Shown piece after piece: positions 14,970 through 24,500 of a DNA stretch of 28,588 nt. The position numbers were made by a program, and so were the translations under genes. Source of the stretch: CAKSIW01 sp045576435 (lineage in GTDB: Bacteria; Bacillota; Clostridia; Monoglobales; Monoglobaceae); assembly GCA_045576435.1 (NCBI GenBank), contig JAZNGL010000066.1:1-28588 (forward strand). Direction: 5' to 3'. Numbering within the stretch: position 1 is the first letter of the stretch; each line of letters starts with the position of its first letter. The notes beneath the pieces were generated by a model, which saw only the letters and a list, made by a program, of their open reading frames with translations, was not told the DNA's origin and searched no databases.

Positions 14970-16082
14970 ATGGCAGGTTTAAGTTTAAGAAATGTTGGAA
15001 AAATTTATCCGGGCGGAGTAGCTGGTGCAAAGGATATAAATCTTGAAATTGCAGATAAGGAATTTATAATCTTGGTAGGTCCTTCTGGTTGTGGTAAATC
15101 AACAACACTTAGAATGATTGCAGGTTTGGAAGAGATCACTGAAGGTGAGTTATATATTGACGGAAAACTCGTTAACGATATGGCACCAAAGGATAGAGAT
15201 ATTGCAATGGTTTTCCAGAACTATGCTCTTTATCCGCATATGACCGTGTTTGAGAATATGGCATTTGGCCTTAAGCTCAGAAGGCTTCCAAAGGATGAGA
15301 TAAGAAGAAAGGTTGAAGAAGCAGCAAAAATTCTTGACATTGAGCATTTGCTTGATCGTAAGCCAAAGGCTTTGTCAGGTGGTCAGAGACAGCGTGTTGC
15401 TTTGGGTCGTGCTATCGTTCGTGAGCCAAAGGTATTCCTCATGGATGAGCCTCTTTCTAACCTTGATGCAAAGCTCAGAGTTCAGATGAGAGCTGAAATT
15501 GGTAAGCTCCATAAGAAACTTGAAACAACATTTATATATGTTACACATGACCAGACTGAAGCTATGACAATGGGTTCAAGAATTGTTGTTATGAAAGATG
15601 GTATCATGCAGCAGTGCGCATCACCGGCTAAACTTTATGATGAACCGGTTAACGTGTTTGTTGCAGGATTTATCGGAAGCCCACAGATGAACTTTACAAA
15701 TGTTACTGTTGAAAAACGTGACAATGGCGTATACCTTGTTAATGATAGTCTTTCAATTAAGCTTCCTGAGGGAAAAGGTAATAGAGCAGAGTTGGCTGAA
15801 TATTATGGCAAAGAAGTTATCATGGGTATCAGACCTGAAGCTATCTATGAGGATGAAGCACATATCACTGCAATGCCTGACTGCGTTGTTGATGTTAAGG
15901 TTGAGTTAACAGAAATGATGGGTGCTGAAACATTTATCTATATCAAACTTGGTGATGTCCCGATGATTTCTCGTATTAATCGCCGTACAACAGCCAAAAA
16001 TGGCGATGAAATAAAAGTTGTATTTGATGCAAACAAAGTTCATCTTTTTGATAAAGAAACTGAAGTTGCAATCGTTCATTAA
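14970..16082 (+). CDS. ugpC: Carbohydrate ABC transporter ATPase (UgpC/MsmK/MalK type)
   Basis: The 370-residue ATPase powers sugar or sn-glycerol-3-phosphate import by CUT1-type ABC transporters at the inner face of the membrane. Motifs: Walker A GPSGCGKST (37-45), Q-loop VFQNYALYPH, signature LSGGQRQR (135-142), Walker B VFLMDE (155-160), D-loop SNLD and H-loop His193. A C-terminal MalK-like OB/TOBE regulatory domain (about 235-370) is present. AGGAGG (14955-14960) sets the ATG at 14970; an in-frame GTG upstream overlaps the promoter. No permease or binding-protein gene is adjacent. It is probably a shared ATPase serving several sugar permeases, as shown for MsmK in streptococci. Confidence 0.93.
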   Translation: MAGLSLRNVGKIYPGGVAGAKDINLEIADKEFIILVGPSGCGKSTTLRMIAGLEEITEGELYIDGKLVNDMAPKDRDIAMVFQNYALYPHMTVFENMAFGLKLRRLPKDEIRRKVEEAAKILDIEHLLDRKPKALSGGQRQRVALGRAIVREPKVFLMDEPLSNLDAKLRVQMRAEIGKLHKKLETTFIYVTHDQTEAMTMGSRIVVMKDGIMQQCASPAKLYDEPVNVFVAGFIGSPQMNFTNVTVEKRDNGVYLVNDSLSIKLPEGKGNRAELAEYYGKEVIMGIRPEAIYEDEAHITAMPDCVVDVKVELTEMMGAETFIYIKLGDVPMISRINRRTTAKNGDEIKVVFDANKVHLFDKETEVAIVH

Positions 16083-16102
16083 TTTGATTAATTTTAAAAT
16101 AG

Positions 16103-16134
16103 GAGCTCTTGTGTTATGCAAGAGTTCTTTTTTT
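16103..16134 (+). terminator. Terminator of the sugar-ABC ATPase gene
   Basis: GAGCTCTTG pairs with CAAGAGTTC (one wobble), loop TGTTATG, followed by seven T, 20 bp past the stop. Confidence 0.92.
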
Positions 16135-16155
16135 GTGTAATAAATTAGCCATAAA

Positions 16156-16166
16156 TATAATATAAT
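16156..16166 (+). promoter_or_regulatory. Overlapping TATAAT boxes upstream of spoIIP
   Basis: Two TATAAT hexamers overlap at one base (16156-16161 and 16161-16166). No convincing sigma-A -35 is present. spoIIP in B. subtilis is read by sigma-E, but I could not fit a sigma-E consensus here with confidence. Confidence 0.3.
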
Positions 16167-16208
16167 TATTTTAGACAAGCTACTAAAGCAAGGCGGAAAG
16201 GGATAAAA

Positions 16209-17417
16209 ATGCGAAAATACCATGCAGTTGTAATTGACGGAAAGCGACTTATAAAATATTTATTTGGAATGAGCTTGATTTTTTTAGTGGTTTTAGTTTC
16301 AAGTGTAATGATGATGGATAAAACAAGTGTTTTTTATAATGGTAAGATAACGCAAAACATACTTGGAGAAAGCGTGCCAGTGATCTCTGCAACAACAGAA
16401 ACAAAAACCAGTATCTCGGAAAAAATCACAAACACGTTAAGGAAAGTCGGTGTTTTTTTTCTTGCATATGATATAAATGATAGAACAAGTATCATTTATG
16501 AGGAAATACCTCTCATGAAAATTGTTTCAAATGGTTATCTTGGGATGCTTGCGAATGGTACGGTTGAAGCATATAATCCGCAGGGTGCAGATTTGGGAAA
16601 GGGCGAAGCGGAACCGGGAGGAACAGAGAGTGGCGAATACCCTATAAAAGAGGTTGATTCAGGGCAAAGCAAAGCCTTGGATGATGCTAAAAAAATACTG
16701 ATAAGAAACGAAACAACATATGGAATAAATATTGAAGAAATGTTGAAATCTCCACTATCTTTTACTATGAAAAAAGATGGTGCTCAAATACTTATTTTAC
16801 ACACACATGCAACTGAAAGCTATACTCCGGAAGGGGTGACGCTATATTCCACAGAAAAAAGCGATAGAAGTTTAAGTTTGAACGAAAATGTTGTTAAGGT
16901 GGGCGAAGTATTTAAAAATATTTTTGAGGAAAAGGGAATAAAAACAATTCATGACACAACGCTTCATGATTATCCTAATTTTAATGGTTCATATAACAAT
17001 GCACTTAAAACAATTGAAATGTATAAGGCAAAAAACCCCAACATTGAGATTGTCCTTGATATACACAGAGATGCTTTTATTTATGATGACGGTGCAAAAG
17101 CAAAATTTGCAACAGAGATTAATGGCAAAAAAACTGCACAACTTATGTTTGTTGTGGGAACGGATGCGGGAGGACTAACCCATCCTGCTTGGCGAGAAAA
17201 CATGAAGCTCGCATTAAAATTGCAAGAAAGCATATCAAAAAAATATCCGAATTTAATGAGGGGCGTAAACTTGAGAAAGGAACGCTTTAACGGACACACA
17301 ACGAAAGGTAGTTTGATTATTGAGGTTGGAAGTAGCGGAAACACGCTGGCAGAGGCAATAAATGGAGCAACTCTGGGCGCTGAAGCGATAGCGGATTTTT
17401 TAAATACATTAGAATAA
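16209..17417 (+). CDS. spoIIP: Stage II sporulation protein P (SpoIIP)
   Basis: The 402-residue protein is the amidase/endopeptidase of the SpoIID-SpoIIM-SpoIIP complex that thins septal peptidoglycan and drives engulfment of the forespore. One N-terminal membrane anchor (about 16-35) is followed by a variable region and then the amidase domain (about 190-400). Catalytic-type motifs are HTHATESY, LDIHRDA and the final IIEVGSSGNT, which holds the glutamate. Length fits the family. AAAGGG (16197-16202) precedes the ATG. It is the clearest sign in this window that the organism can form spores. Confidence 0.95.
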   Translation: MRKYHAVVIDGKRLIKYLFGMSLIFLVVLVSSVMMMDKTSVFYNGKITQNILGESVPVISATTETKTSISEKITNTLRKVGVFFLAYDINDRTSIIYEEIPLMKIVSNGYLGMLANGTVEAYNPQGADLGKGEAEPGGTESGEYPIKEVDSGQSKALDDAKKILIRNETTYGINIEEMLKSPLSFTMKKDGAQILILHTHATESYTPEGVTLYSTEKSDRSLSLNENVVKVGEVFKNIFEEKGIKTIHDTTLHDYPNFNGSYNNALKTIEMYKAKNPNIEIVLDIHRDAFIYDDGAKAKFATEINGKKTAQLMFVVGTDAGGLTHPAWRENMKLALKLQESISKKYPNLMRGVNLRKERFNGHTTKGSLIIEVGSSGNTLAEAINGATLGAEAIADFLNTLE

Positions 17418-17418
17418 A

Positions 17419-17452
17419 AAAACAGAAACGAACTCAAATTCGTTTCTGTTTT
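17419..17452. terminator. Bidirectional terminator between spoIIP and fumarate hydratase
   Basis: A perfect 14-bp stem (AAAACAGAAACGAA with TTCGTTTCTGTTTT), loop CTCAAA. It starts 2 bp after the spoIIP stop and ends 4 bp before the stop of the convergent gene. Confidence 0.88.
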
Positions 17453-17455
17453 AGA

Positions 17456-18298
17456 TTATAATGTTTTGGTTAAATGACGGGTAACATGGCAACTTATGTT
17501 CACGGCTACCGGCAATCCGGCAATATGCGTTGGAAATGTTTCAATATTAACACCAAGAGCGGTTGTTTTTCCACCAAAACCTTGTGGGCCAATATCCAAA
17601 CTATTGATTTTTTTAAGAAGAATTTCTTCGAGAGATGCGTAATATTCATCGTCATGCCCTTTTCGAATATCCCGAAGCAATGCTTTCTTTGAAAGATATG
17701 CTGCTTTTTCCATTGTTCCGCCAATACCAACTCCAACAACAATGGGTGGACAGGGATTTCCTGAAGCAACTTTAACTGTTTCAACAATGAAATCAATAAC
17801 ACCGTCAACTCCATCGGATGGCTTGAGCATTTTAATTGCACTCATATTTTCACTACCAAATCCTTTTGGTGCTATCGTTATTTCCAAGCTATCCCCATCA
17901 ACAATCTCAGTGTGTATAACAGCAGGAGTGTTATCCCCCGTGTTTTGACGACGTATCGGGTCAGCAACCACAGATTTTCTCAGATAACCTTGAGAGTAGC
18001 CTTGGCGAACACCCTCGTTGATAGCGTCGTAAAGTCCACCGCCGGTGATGTGAAGATCTTGTCCAACCTCAATAAAGAAAACAGCCATGCCGGTATCCTG
18101 GCATATAGGAAGATTATCACGACGAGCAATGTCTGCGTTTTTTAAAACATCCCCTAAAATGCTTGAGGCGAGAGGATTAAGTTCGTTTTCAAGACCTTTT
18201 TTTATTGCAAGTTCAATATCTTCATTGAGATTACAGTTTGCCTCAACACACATTTCTGCAACGAGAGAAATAATTTCGCTTGTATTAATTTCGCGCAT
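17456..18298 (-). CDS. Fumarate hydratase (class I) alpha subunit
   Basis: The 280-residue protein is the N-terminal or alpha part of two-subunit iron-sulfur fumarase/L-tartrate dehydratase, which hydrates fumarate to malate. Cysteines for the [4Fe-4S] cluster are seen in PICQDTG, NPCPPIV and NISCHV. The C-terminal GLPVAVNISCHVTRH is the usual end of this subunit, so it is complete. The ATG at 18296-18298 is preceded by AGGGG; a TTG six codons earlier would absorb that site. It lies 21 bp after a VOC gene in the same direction. The beta subunit normally follows directly but is not here: the next gene is convergent spoIIP. A tartrate dehydratase role cannot be ruled out. Confidence 0.88.
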   Translation of the reverse strand: MREINTSEIISLVAEMCVEANCNLNEDIELAIKKGLENELNPLASSILGDVLKNADIARRDNLPICQDTGMAVFFIEVGQDLHITGGGLYDAINEGVRQGYSQGYLRKSVVADPIRRQNTGDNTPAVIHTEIVDGDSLEITIAPKGFGSENMSAIKMLKPSDGVDGVIDFIVETVKVASGNPCPPIVVGVGIGGTMEKAAYLSKKALLRDIRKGHDDEYYASLEEILLKKINSLDIGPQGFGGKTTALGVNIETFPTHIAGLPVAVNISCHVTRHLTKTL

Positions 18299-18319
18299 TA
18301 TCCCAGCCCCTTTCAAAAA

Positions 18320-18697
18320 TTAGAGCGGAGTTGTTCTATTAATCAAATGCAAAACGTTGCCGTCAGGGTCTTTAAAAAACATTGTTCCAACACCTTTTGC
18401 TGATATTGCAGCGTCTGTGATTATTTCTGCACCAACATTGCGAACTCGTTTAACGGCATCTTCAAAATCATCAACAGAAATGGCAATGTGTCTTAATCCG
18501 GTTGCTTTTTCACCATGAATACCGCCATCATCGGTGCTTTGACAAAATTCAATCATAACACCGTCATCAGCTTTCACAAAATAGATTCTCTTTTCTTCAT
18601 TTGTATAAACCTGTTTCCATCCAAAAAGATTGATATACCAATCCTTAAGAACCTCTACGTTCTTTGAATAAACTCCAAGATGTTCAATTCCTATCAT
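18320..18697 (-). CDS. VOC (glyoxalase/bleomycin-resistance fold) protein
   Basis: This is a 125-residue protein with two beta-alpha-beta-beta-beta units. Likely metal ligands are His in IEHLGVY, Glu in VMIEFCQ, His in LRHIAISV and, at the final position, His in GNVLHLI, where glyoxalases usually have Glu. The VOC superfamily covers lactoylglutathione lyases, dioxygenases, epimerases and resistance proteins, so the reaction cannot be named. I use the ATG at 18695-18697 because GGAGG (18706-18710) lies 8 bp before it. It is the first gene of a two-gene operon with the fumarate hydratase subunit. Confidence 0.85.
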   Translation of the reverse strand: MIGIEHLGVYSKNVEVLKDWYINLFGWKQVYTNEEKRIYFVKADDGVMIEFCQSTDDGGIHGEKATGLRHIAISVDDFEDAVKRVRNVGAEIITDAAISAKGVGTMFFKDPDGNVLHLINRTTPL

Positions 18698-18728
18698 TAT
18701 AATTACCTCCAAATAAATTAATAATCTA

Positions 18729-18757
18729 ATTATATCACCGTGTCAGATAAAAATCAA
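18729..18757 (-). promoter_or_regulatory. Promoter of the VOC-fumarate hydratase operon
   Basis: On the minus strand TTGATT (18752-18757), 17 bp, TATAAT (18729-18734), with TGA before the -10. It is about 32 bp from the VOC start and close to the divergent peptidase gene. Confidence 0.75.
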
Positions 18758-18814
18758 GACAGAGATGAACATACTTTCAAAAAATATTTCATATATCTAA
18801 ACGAGGTGAGTAAG

Positions 18815-19729
18815 ATGTATAAAATGATGAAGGAATATACATATGATAATTTGATGACGGATATAAAAAAACTTATAAAGGATTTCCCCGAAATGGAAAT
18901 GGGGGTAATAGGAAAATCTGTGCAAGAGAGGAACATATATTATATAAGGATAGGAAACGGAAAAAATATAATATCTTATAATGGAGCGCATCATGGAATG
19001 GAATGGATAACATCTGCGTTGTTGATGCGATTTATTCGCGAGTTCAAAATAGCGGAGAGAGAAAATAAAATGCTGAAGGGCTTTAATGTTTCAATGCTTT
19101 CAAAAAACACGTCGGTATATATTTTGCCGATGATAAATCCTGATGGGGTGGAACTTGCAACGAGGGGCATAAATTCTGTAAAAGTTCCAATAGTGCGAGA
19201 GAGATTAATGACCCTGAACAAAAGTGGTGATTTTTCTAATTGGCAAGCAAATTCAAATGGTGTGGATCTGAATCATAACTATGCTGCAATGTGGGAAAAA
19301 TCCAAATCCATGGAGGAGGAGTTTGGGATAAAAGGCGCAGGACCAACAAGATTTTCAGGCATAGCCCCTGAATCCGAGTCTGAAAGCCATGCGCTTGCAG
19401 AGTTCACCCGAAAACATAATTTTAAAATGGTTTTGGCGTTGCATAGTCAAGGCAAAGTGATTTATCACAATTTTCAAGGCAAAGAACCGGCGTATGCGTT
19501 AAGTATAGCAAAGGCATTCACGACAATATCACCATATGTCCTTGATGATACCGAGGGCATAGCATCGTATGGAGGATATAAGGACTGGTTCATTGATGAA
19601 TTTCAAAGACCTGGTTATACCATAGAGGTTGGTGAAGGTCGAAATCCACTACCGATTTCGCAGTTGCCGCAAATATATAAAGAAACACTCCCTATTTTGC
19701 TTGGTGCAATGACTGTAATGCTCCCGTGA
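18815..19729 (+). CDS. M14 zinc peptidase, gamma-D-glutamyl-L-diamino acid endopeptidase-like
   Basis: This is a 304-residue metallopeptidase. Zinc ligands are His60 and Glu63 (AHHGMEW) and His210 (ALHSQG); Glu271 in YTIEVGEG is the catalytic base. GVDLNHNYAAMWE (149-161) replaces the classical carboxypeptidase NRN with NHN. This loss of the C-terminal-carboxylate arginine points to an endopeptidase of the ENP/YqgT kind, which cuts between D-Glu and diaminopimelate in muropeptides. No signal peptide is seen, so it should act in the cytoplasm, in wall recycling or sporulation. The ATG at 18815 has GAGGTGAG (18803-18810); a GTG 25 codons upstream lacks such a site. Confidence 0.85.
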   Translation: MYKMMKEYTYDNLMTDIKKLIKDFPEMEMGVIGKSVQERNIYYIRIGNGKNIISYNGAHHGMEWITSALLMRFIREFKIAERENKMLKGFNVSMLSKNTSVYILPMINPDGVELATRGINSVKVPIVRERLMTLNKSGDFSNWQANSNGVDLNHNYAAMWEKSKSMEEEFGIKGAGPTRFSGIAPESESESHALAEFTRKHNFKMVLALHSQGKVIYHNFQGKEPAYALSIAKAFTTISPYVLDDTEGIASYGGYKDWFIDEFQRPGYTIEVGEGRNPLPISQLPQIYKETLPILLGAMTVMLP

Positions 19730-19734
19730 ATGTC

Positions 19735-19763
19735 TTGACGATAAAATAAATATATGCTAATAT
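19735..19763 (+). promoter_or_regulatory. Promoter of trmFO
   Basis: TTGACG (19735-19740), 17 bp, TAATAT (19758-19763), with TGC directly before the -10. A TATAAT at 19761-19766 would give a 20-bp spacer and is less likely. Confidence 0.55.
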
Positions 19764-19798
19764 AATATATAAGGAAGAAAAAACTAAGGGGCAAAAAA

Positions 19799-21115
19799 AT
19801 GACAGAAAAGAACAAAGTAAAAATTATTGGTGCGGGACTTGCGGGCTGTGAAGCGGCGTGGCAACTTGCCAATATGGGAATTAAGGTTGAAATTTACGAA
19901 ATGAAGCCAGAGAAATATTCGCCGGCGCACAAAAAGCCGAGTTTTGCAGAACTTGTTTGCAGCAATTCATTTCGTGCAGATGGAATATATAATGCTGTTG
20001 GATTATTAAAGGAAGAAATGCGCAAGCTTAACTCTTTAATAATGAAGTGCGCAGATTCAACTCGTGTGCCTGCAGGTGGAGCATTAGCGGTCGACCGGGA
20101 TGCGTTTGCAGATATGGTGACAGAAGAAATAAAAAAGCATCCGAACATTACCGTAGTTTGCGAAGAGGCAGATGAGATAAACGTTGATGAATATACTATA
20201 ATTGCGGCAGGACCGTTGGCGTCGGATTCGTTGTCCAAGGAAATTTCCCGTCTCACTGAGAATGATGGGCTACATTTTTTTGATGCGGCGGCGCCGATTG
20301 TTGCATATGATAGCATAGACATGTCAAAGGCGTTCAAAGCAGCTCGATATGGAAAAGGCGGAGATGATTATATAAATTGCCCTATGTTAAAAGAAGAATA
20401 TATTGCTTTCAGAAATGCACTTATAACTGCAGAGGCGGCAGAGGTTCACGAAGGGGTTGAAAATCCAAAGGTATTTGAGGGTTGCATGCCGATTGAAATT
20501 ATGGCGATGCGTGGAGAGGATACCATGCGCTATGGCCCTCTCAAGCCAGTTGGGCTGACAAATCCACATGATGGAAGTCGTCCATATGCTGTTGTGCAGC
20601 TTCGCCAGGACAATGCCGTTGCGAGTTTGTTTAATATTGTTGGTTTTCAGACACATTTAAAATTTGGAGAGCAAAAAAGAGTTTTTGGAATGATTCCGGG
20701 GCTTGAGAATGCAGAGATTGTCAGATATGGTGTTATGCACCGCAACACATATATAAATTCGCCAAAGGTGCTAACTAATAAATATAATATGAAGAAATAT
20801 CCTAAAATATATTTTGCAGGACAAATCACAGGTGTTGAGGGATATATTGAATCAGCCTCATCGGGATTGCTTGCGGGACTCTTTGCAGGCTGTGAGATTT
20901 TGGGGAAGGTTTCGCCGGATATAAATTCAAAAACAGCAATTGGTGCGTTGGCGCAATATGTTTCAAATTCGTCGATAACGGATTTTCAGCCGATGAACGT
21001 TAATTTTGGAATTTTTGAAGATTTGGGTGTCAGGATTAAGGACAAGCGGGAAAAGGCGGAAAAATATGCCCAAAGAAGTTTTGCAGAGCTTGAAAACTTG
21101 AAAATAACGGAATGA
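19799..21115 (+). CDS. trmFO: Folate-dependent tRNA uridine-54 methyltransferase TrmFO
   Basis: The 438-residue flavoprotein makes 5-methyluridine at tRNA position 54 using methylene-tetrahydrofolate and FAD/NADPH. This is the route typical of Firmicutes. The N-terminal Rossmann motif IIGAGLAGCEAAW (9-21) binds FAD. The catalytic cysteine region is ELVCSNSFR. FAGQITGVEGYIESASSGLLAG is a strong family signature near the C-terminus. AAGGGG precedes the ATG. No topA, codY or xerC neighbour is present, although in Bacillus this gene sits next to topA and codY. Confidence 0.97.
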   Translation: MTEKNKVKIIGAGLAGCEAAWQLANMGIKVEIYEMKPEKYSPAHKKPSFAELVCSNSFRADGIYNAVGLLKEEMRKLNSLIMKCADSTRVPAGGALAVDRDAFADMVTEEIKKHPNITVVCEEADEINVDEYTIIAAGPLASDSLSKEISRLTENDGLHFFDAAAPIVAYDSIDMSKAFKAARYGKGGDDYINCPMLKEEYIAFRNALITAEAAEVHEGVENPKVFEGCMPIEIMAMRGEDTMRYGPLKPVGLTNPHDGSRPYAVVQLRQDNAVASLFNIVGFQTHLKFGEQKRVFGMIPGLENAEIVRYGVMHRNTYINSPKVLTNKYNMKKYPKIYFAGQITGVEGYIESASSGLLAGLFAGCEILGKVSPDINSKTAIGALAQYVSNSSITDFQPMNVNFGIFEDLGVRIKDKREKAEKYAQRSFAELENLKITE

Positions 21116-21178
21116 TATAGTTATTATTATAATAAAATTGGCTCAAGTTCAAAAAAATTATTAAATTATGAAAAAAAC

Positions 21179-21207
21179 TTGACATAATCATGCTGAAGTA
21201 TTACAAT
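21179..21207 (+). promoter_or_regulatory. Distal S-layer promoter (P1)
   Basis: TTGACA (21179-21184), 17 bp, TACAAT (21202-21207). The -10 region is part of the direct repeat GAAGTATTACAA. Confidence 0.7.
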
Positions 21208-21347
21208 ATATAGTGGTTGATGGAGAAAAAATCCAAAATAAAAAAGAATTAAGAACTGACAATAAGTCAAAACAACCAAAATAAAAAGCTTAAACTATGC
21301 ACAATGCACAAAAAAATAAGGCGCTTGAGCCAAAGAGGAAACCCTGT

Positions 21348-21377
21348 TTGACAAAAGCGTTTTAGAAGTATTACAAA
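21348..21377 (+). promoter_or_regulatory. Middle S-layer promoter-like element (P2)
   Basis: TTGACA (21348-21353), 18 bp, TACAAA (21372-21377). The -10 region carries the second copy of GAAGTATTACAA. Confidence 0.45.
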
Positions 21378-21399
21378 TTTGTTACATTTTGAATTTGTA
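21372..21399. repeat. Inverted repeat next to the proximal S-layer promoter
   Basis: TACAAATT (21372-21379) and AATTTGTA (21392-21399) are complementary, 12 bp apart, and end one base before the -35 box of the proximal promoter. It could be a regulator site. Confidence 0.4.
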
Positions 21400-21400
21400 G

Positions 21401-21429
21401 TTGACATGCGAAAAAAGTTGGTATATAAT
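21401..21429 (+). promoter_or_regulatory. Proximal S-layer promoter (P3), perfect consensus
   Basis: TTGACA (21401-21406), 17 bp, TATAAT (21424-21429). It should start transcription near 21436, giving a leader of about 100 nt. Confidence 0.88.
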
Positions 21430-21535
21430 GATTGTAGTCAATGATAATGTCGCTTTATGTATGTTATCTTGATGAAAATAAATTTTTTCCATACGAAAAA
21501 AAATTAAAAATTTATATTATAAGGAGGATTTGAGA

Positions 21536-24500
21536 ATGTTAAATCTCAAAAAACTGGTTGCTTCTATCTGCGTTATCGCTCTTACAATCAGCACAGTTGC
21601 TTTTGGAGCAAGCTATACTGATGTTACAGTTGACAGCGCATACTACGAAGCAGTAGAAACATTAAGCAAGTTAGAAATAGTTACAGGCTATGAAGATGGC
21701 ACATACAAGCCAGAAGAAACTGTAACCAGAGCAGAAATGGCTGCTTTGATTGCAAGAATTCAAGGTTTTGATGAAACAGCTAAAGCTGGTGCTGACACAA
21801 TCTTCACAGACGTTCCTAAGAGCCATTGGGCTTCAGGTTATGTTGCACAGGCAGCTAACCAGGGCATCATCAATGGTTTTGGTGATGGCACTTTCGGTCC
21901 GGAAGATGCTGTTACTTACGAACAGGCTGTTAAGATGATTATGGCAACACTTGGTTACACACCATTTGCTGACCATAACGGTGGTTACCCAACAGGTTAC
22001 CTCACAGCTGCAACAAGATACAACGTAACAAAGGGTGTAGCTAATGCAGTTGTTGGTTCAGGTGCTAACCGTGGTACAATCGCTCAGCTCCTTAACAATG
22101 CAATTGACACACCTCTTATGATTCAGAGTGCTTGGACAACAAACGGCGAAGTTACATACGTTGTATGTGATGGTTCTGAAAAAGTTGACGGTATCTACAG
22201 AACTCTTATGAGTGAATATCTTGGTGTTATCAAACTTAAGGGCGTTGTTACAGAAAACAGCATTCTTAACGTAGAAGGCTCTAAGATAATCAACACAGAG
22301 GCTCTTGCAGAAGTTACTATCGATTTAACAGATAACTTTGATACAAACCACAAAGATTTCCAAGAACCTTTATCAGCTGAATCTTTCCTCGTTGGTGAAT
22401 CTGACGCTGAAAGCTACATTGGTAAAGCGGTTATCTTCTATGTTATTGAAAACACAGAAGAAGACGAATGGGAAATCGTTTCAATTGCTGAAGATACAGC
22501 AAGAAATGATGTTTTAGAAATTGACCTTGCTTTATTCAAGGGTATCAATGGTAATGAAATCGAATACTACAAAGCTGCTGACACAAATGACACAACAGAA
22601 GCTCTTTGTGAAGCTGACGTTGATGTTGTTTTGAACAACAAAGCTCTTGGTAGTGGTTTATCTAAACTTCCTGGAGATTTCACAGAAGTTAACCTCAAGA
22701 AGAGAAGCGGTAAGATTATCTTAATCGACAACGATACAACTAAGGGTGCAGATGTTGCTTTTGTTGAAGTTGCTGCAACAGCAGTTGTTAAGAACGCTTC
22801 AGAAGAAGGCGTAAACTTCAAGAAGGCTGCTAAGCTCTTCGGTGGCGATGATCTTTCAGCTATCGAAATCGATGCAGAAGATGAGACAAAGGTTGTAGAA
22901 ATTTATAAGGACGGCGAAGTTGTTGCTCCTGAAACACTCGTAGAGTGGGATGTTCTTACAATCCTTGCTTACAACGAAGGCGCAGATTACATCGTAGCTG
23001 AAGTTGTTTCTAACCCAGTTGTTGGCGTAGTTGAGGCATCATTTGATTCTGATATCTCTGCTAAGAGCAACACAGGTTACAAAGTTGAAGGCGTTAAATA
23101 TGCTGTAGCTCTTAACGCTTTTGGTATGAACGATATTGAAGTTGGTGCAGGCGGTACTTTCTATATTGACAAATATGGTAAGATTGCAGCATTCAACGAA
23201 GATGCAGCTCTTGCAACAGGTGTTAGCGGTGACTATGCATTCGTTCTTAAAGCAATAGCTGAGAATGATCCTATGGACGGCGCAACAGTTAAACTTCAGG
23301 TTCTCACAGCTAATGGCGTTGAGACACTTAATATGGCAGCAAGAGCAACTCTTAAAGCTCCTGCTATAGGCGGCGGTGCAGCTCTTTATGACGGCGACAT
23401 CAAACTTACAGACGTTTCTTTCGGTGGCGGTGCAACAGCTGAAAGCGCAGCAACAGCTTACTTCCAGACAAGAGTTCTTAAGGGCACAGTTATTGAATAC
23501 ACAAAGAATTCTTCAAATGAAATCACAGGTGTTAAGCTTGCAGGTTTTGATGAGAAGTTTGAATCAAACGGCGCTAACACTGCAGGTGTAGCATTTGATG
23601 CAGATAACAACAAACTTGGTAAATATATCGATGCTGATGCAACAATCTTCTTTGTAGACTTTGCAAAGACAGCTGGTGGTTCTCGTACATCTGAATATGA
23701 CAAGAACAAGTGTCAGGTTGGTACAATTGCTGACTTTGAAGATGAAGAAACCTATGGTGCAACAGCTGCTGGTGACATTGCATACTATGCAACAAACAAA
23801 GCTGAAGATAACGACATCGTTGTTGTTGTTGACGGTTTAGGCAAAGCTGGTTCAACTTCTTCTGTTGCAGTTGTAAGCGATGTTTATGACTCAAAGAACG
23901 ACGAAGGCGACACAATTAAGACAATCACATACTTAATTGATGGCGCAGAAGTTACAGCTGACACAGTTGCTCTTAGCGATATCGCTACTAACATCTCAAC
24001 ATTAACAGCTGGTGATATCATCAAAGTTAAGGTTGGCGGTGCTGGTCTTATCACAGATATCGATTTCGTTTGGAACTTCAAGAAGGGTGTTAAGGGATCT
24101 AACGTAGTTGATTACCAGACTAGCCCATCTTATGACACAACTATCAATGCAACAGGCGAAGATTTCTACGGCGGATACGTTAAGTTCTACAAAGAGTCTT
24201 CAGAGCAGGCAACAATTGCTAGCCTTTCAACTCCTGTAAAACTTTCAAAGGCTAAGAACGTTATTGTTGTTGACCCAACAGGCAAGACTGTTTCAGTTAA
24301 GGCTGGCGGAAGCTTCAGAGTTTATGACGCTCTTTATAGCGACAAATACCTTGCAAGCGGTGTTGTTGGAACAGATGCAACAACTTACCTCAACATGAAC
24401 AATGTTGGTGATGGTAGATTCGATACATTCGCTCAGAAGTACGTTGATTACATCTTCGTTAGATTCTATGATGGCGACGTTGAAGACGTAGTTATCGTTA

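Larger units (their letters stand above)
21116..21535 (+). other. 420-bp gene-free leader of the S-layer gene
   Basis: No convincing gene was seen. The stretch is A-rich and holds three promoter-like elements (21179-21207, 21348-21377, 21401-21429), a 12-bp direct repeat, an inverted repeat (21372-21399) and about 100 nt of leader after the last promoter. AAGGAGG (21521-21527) is the ribosome binding site. No terminator for trmFO stronger than an AT-only hairpin was found. Confidence 0.7.
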
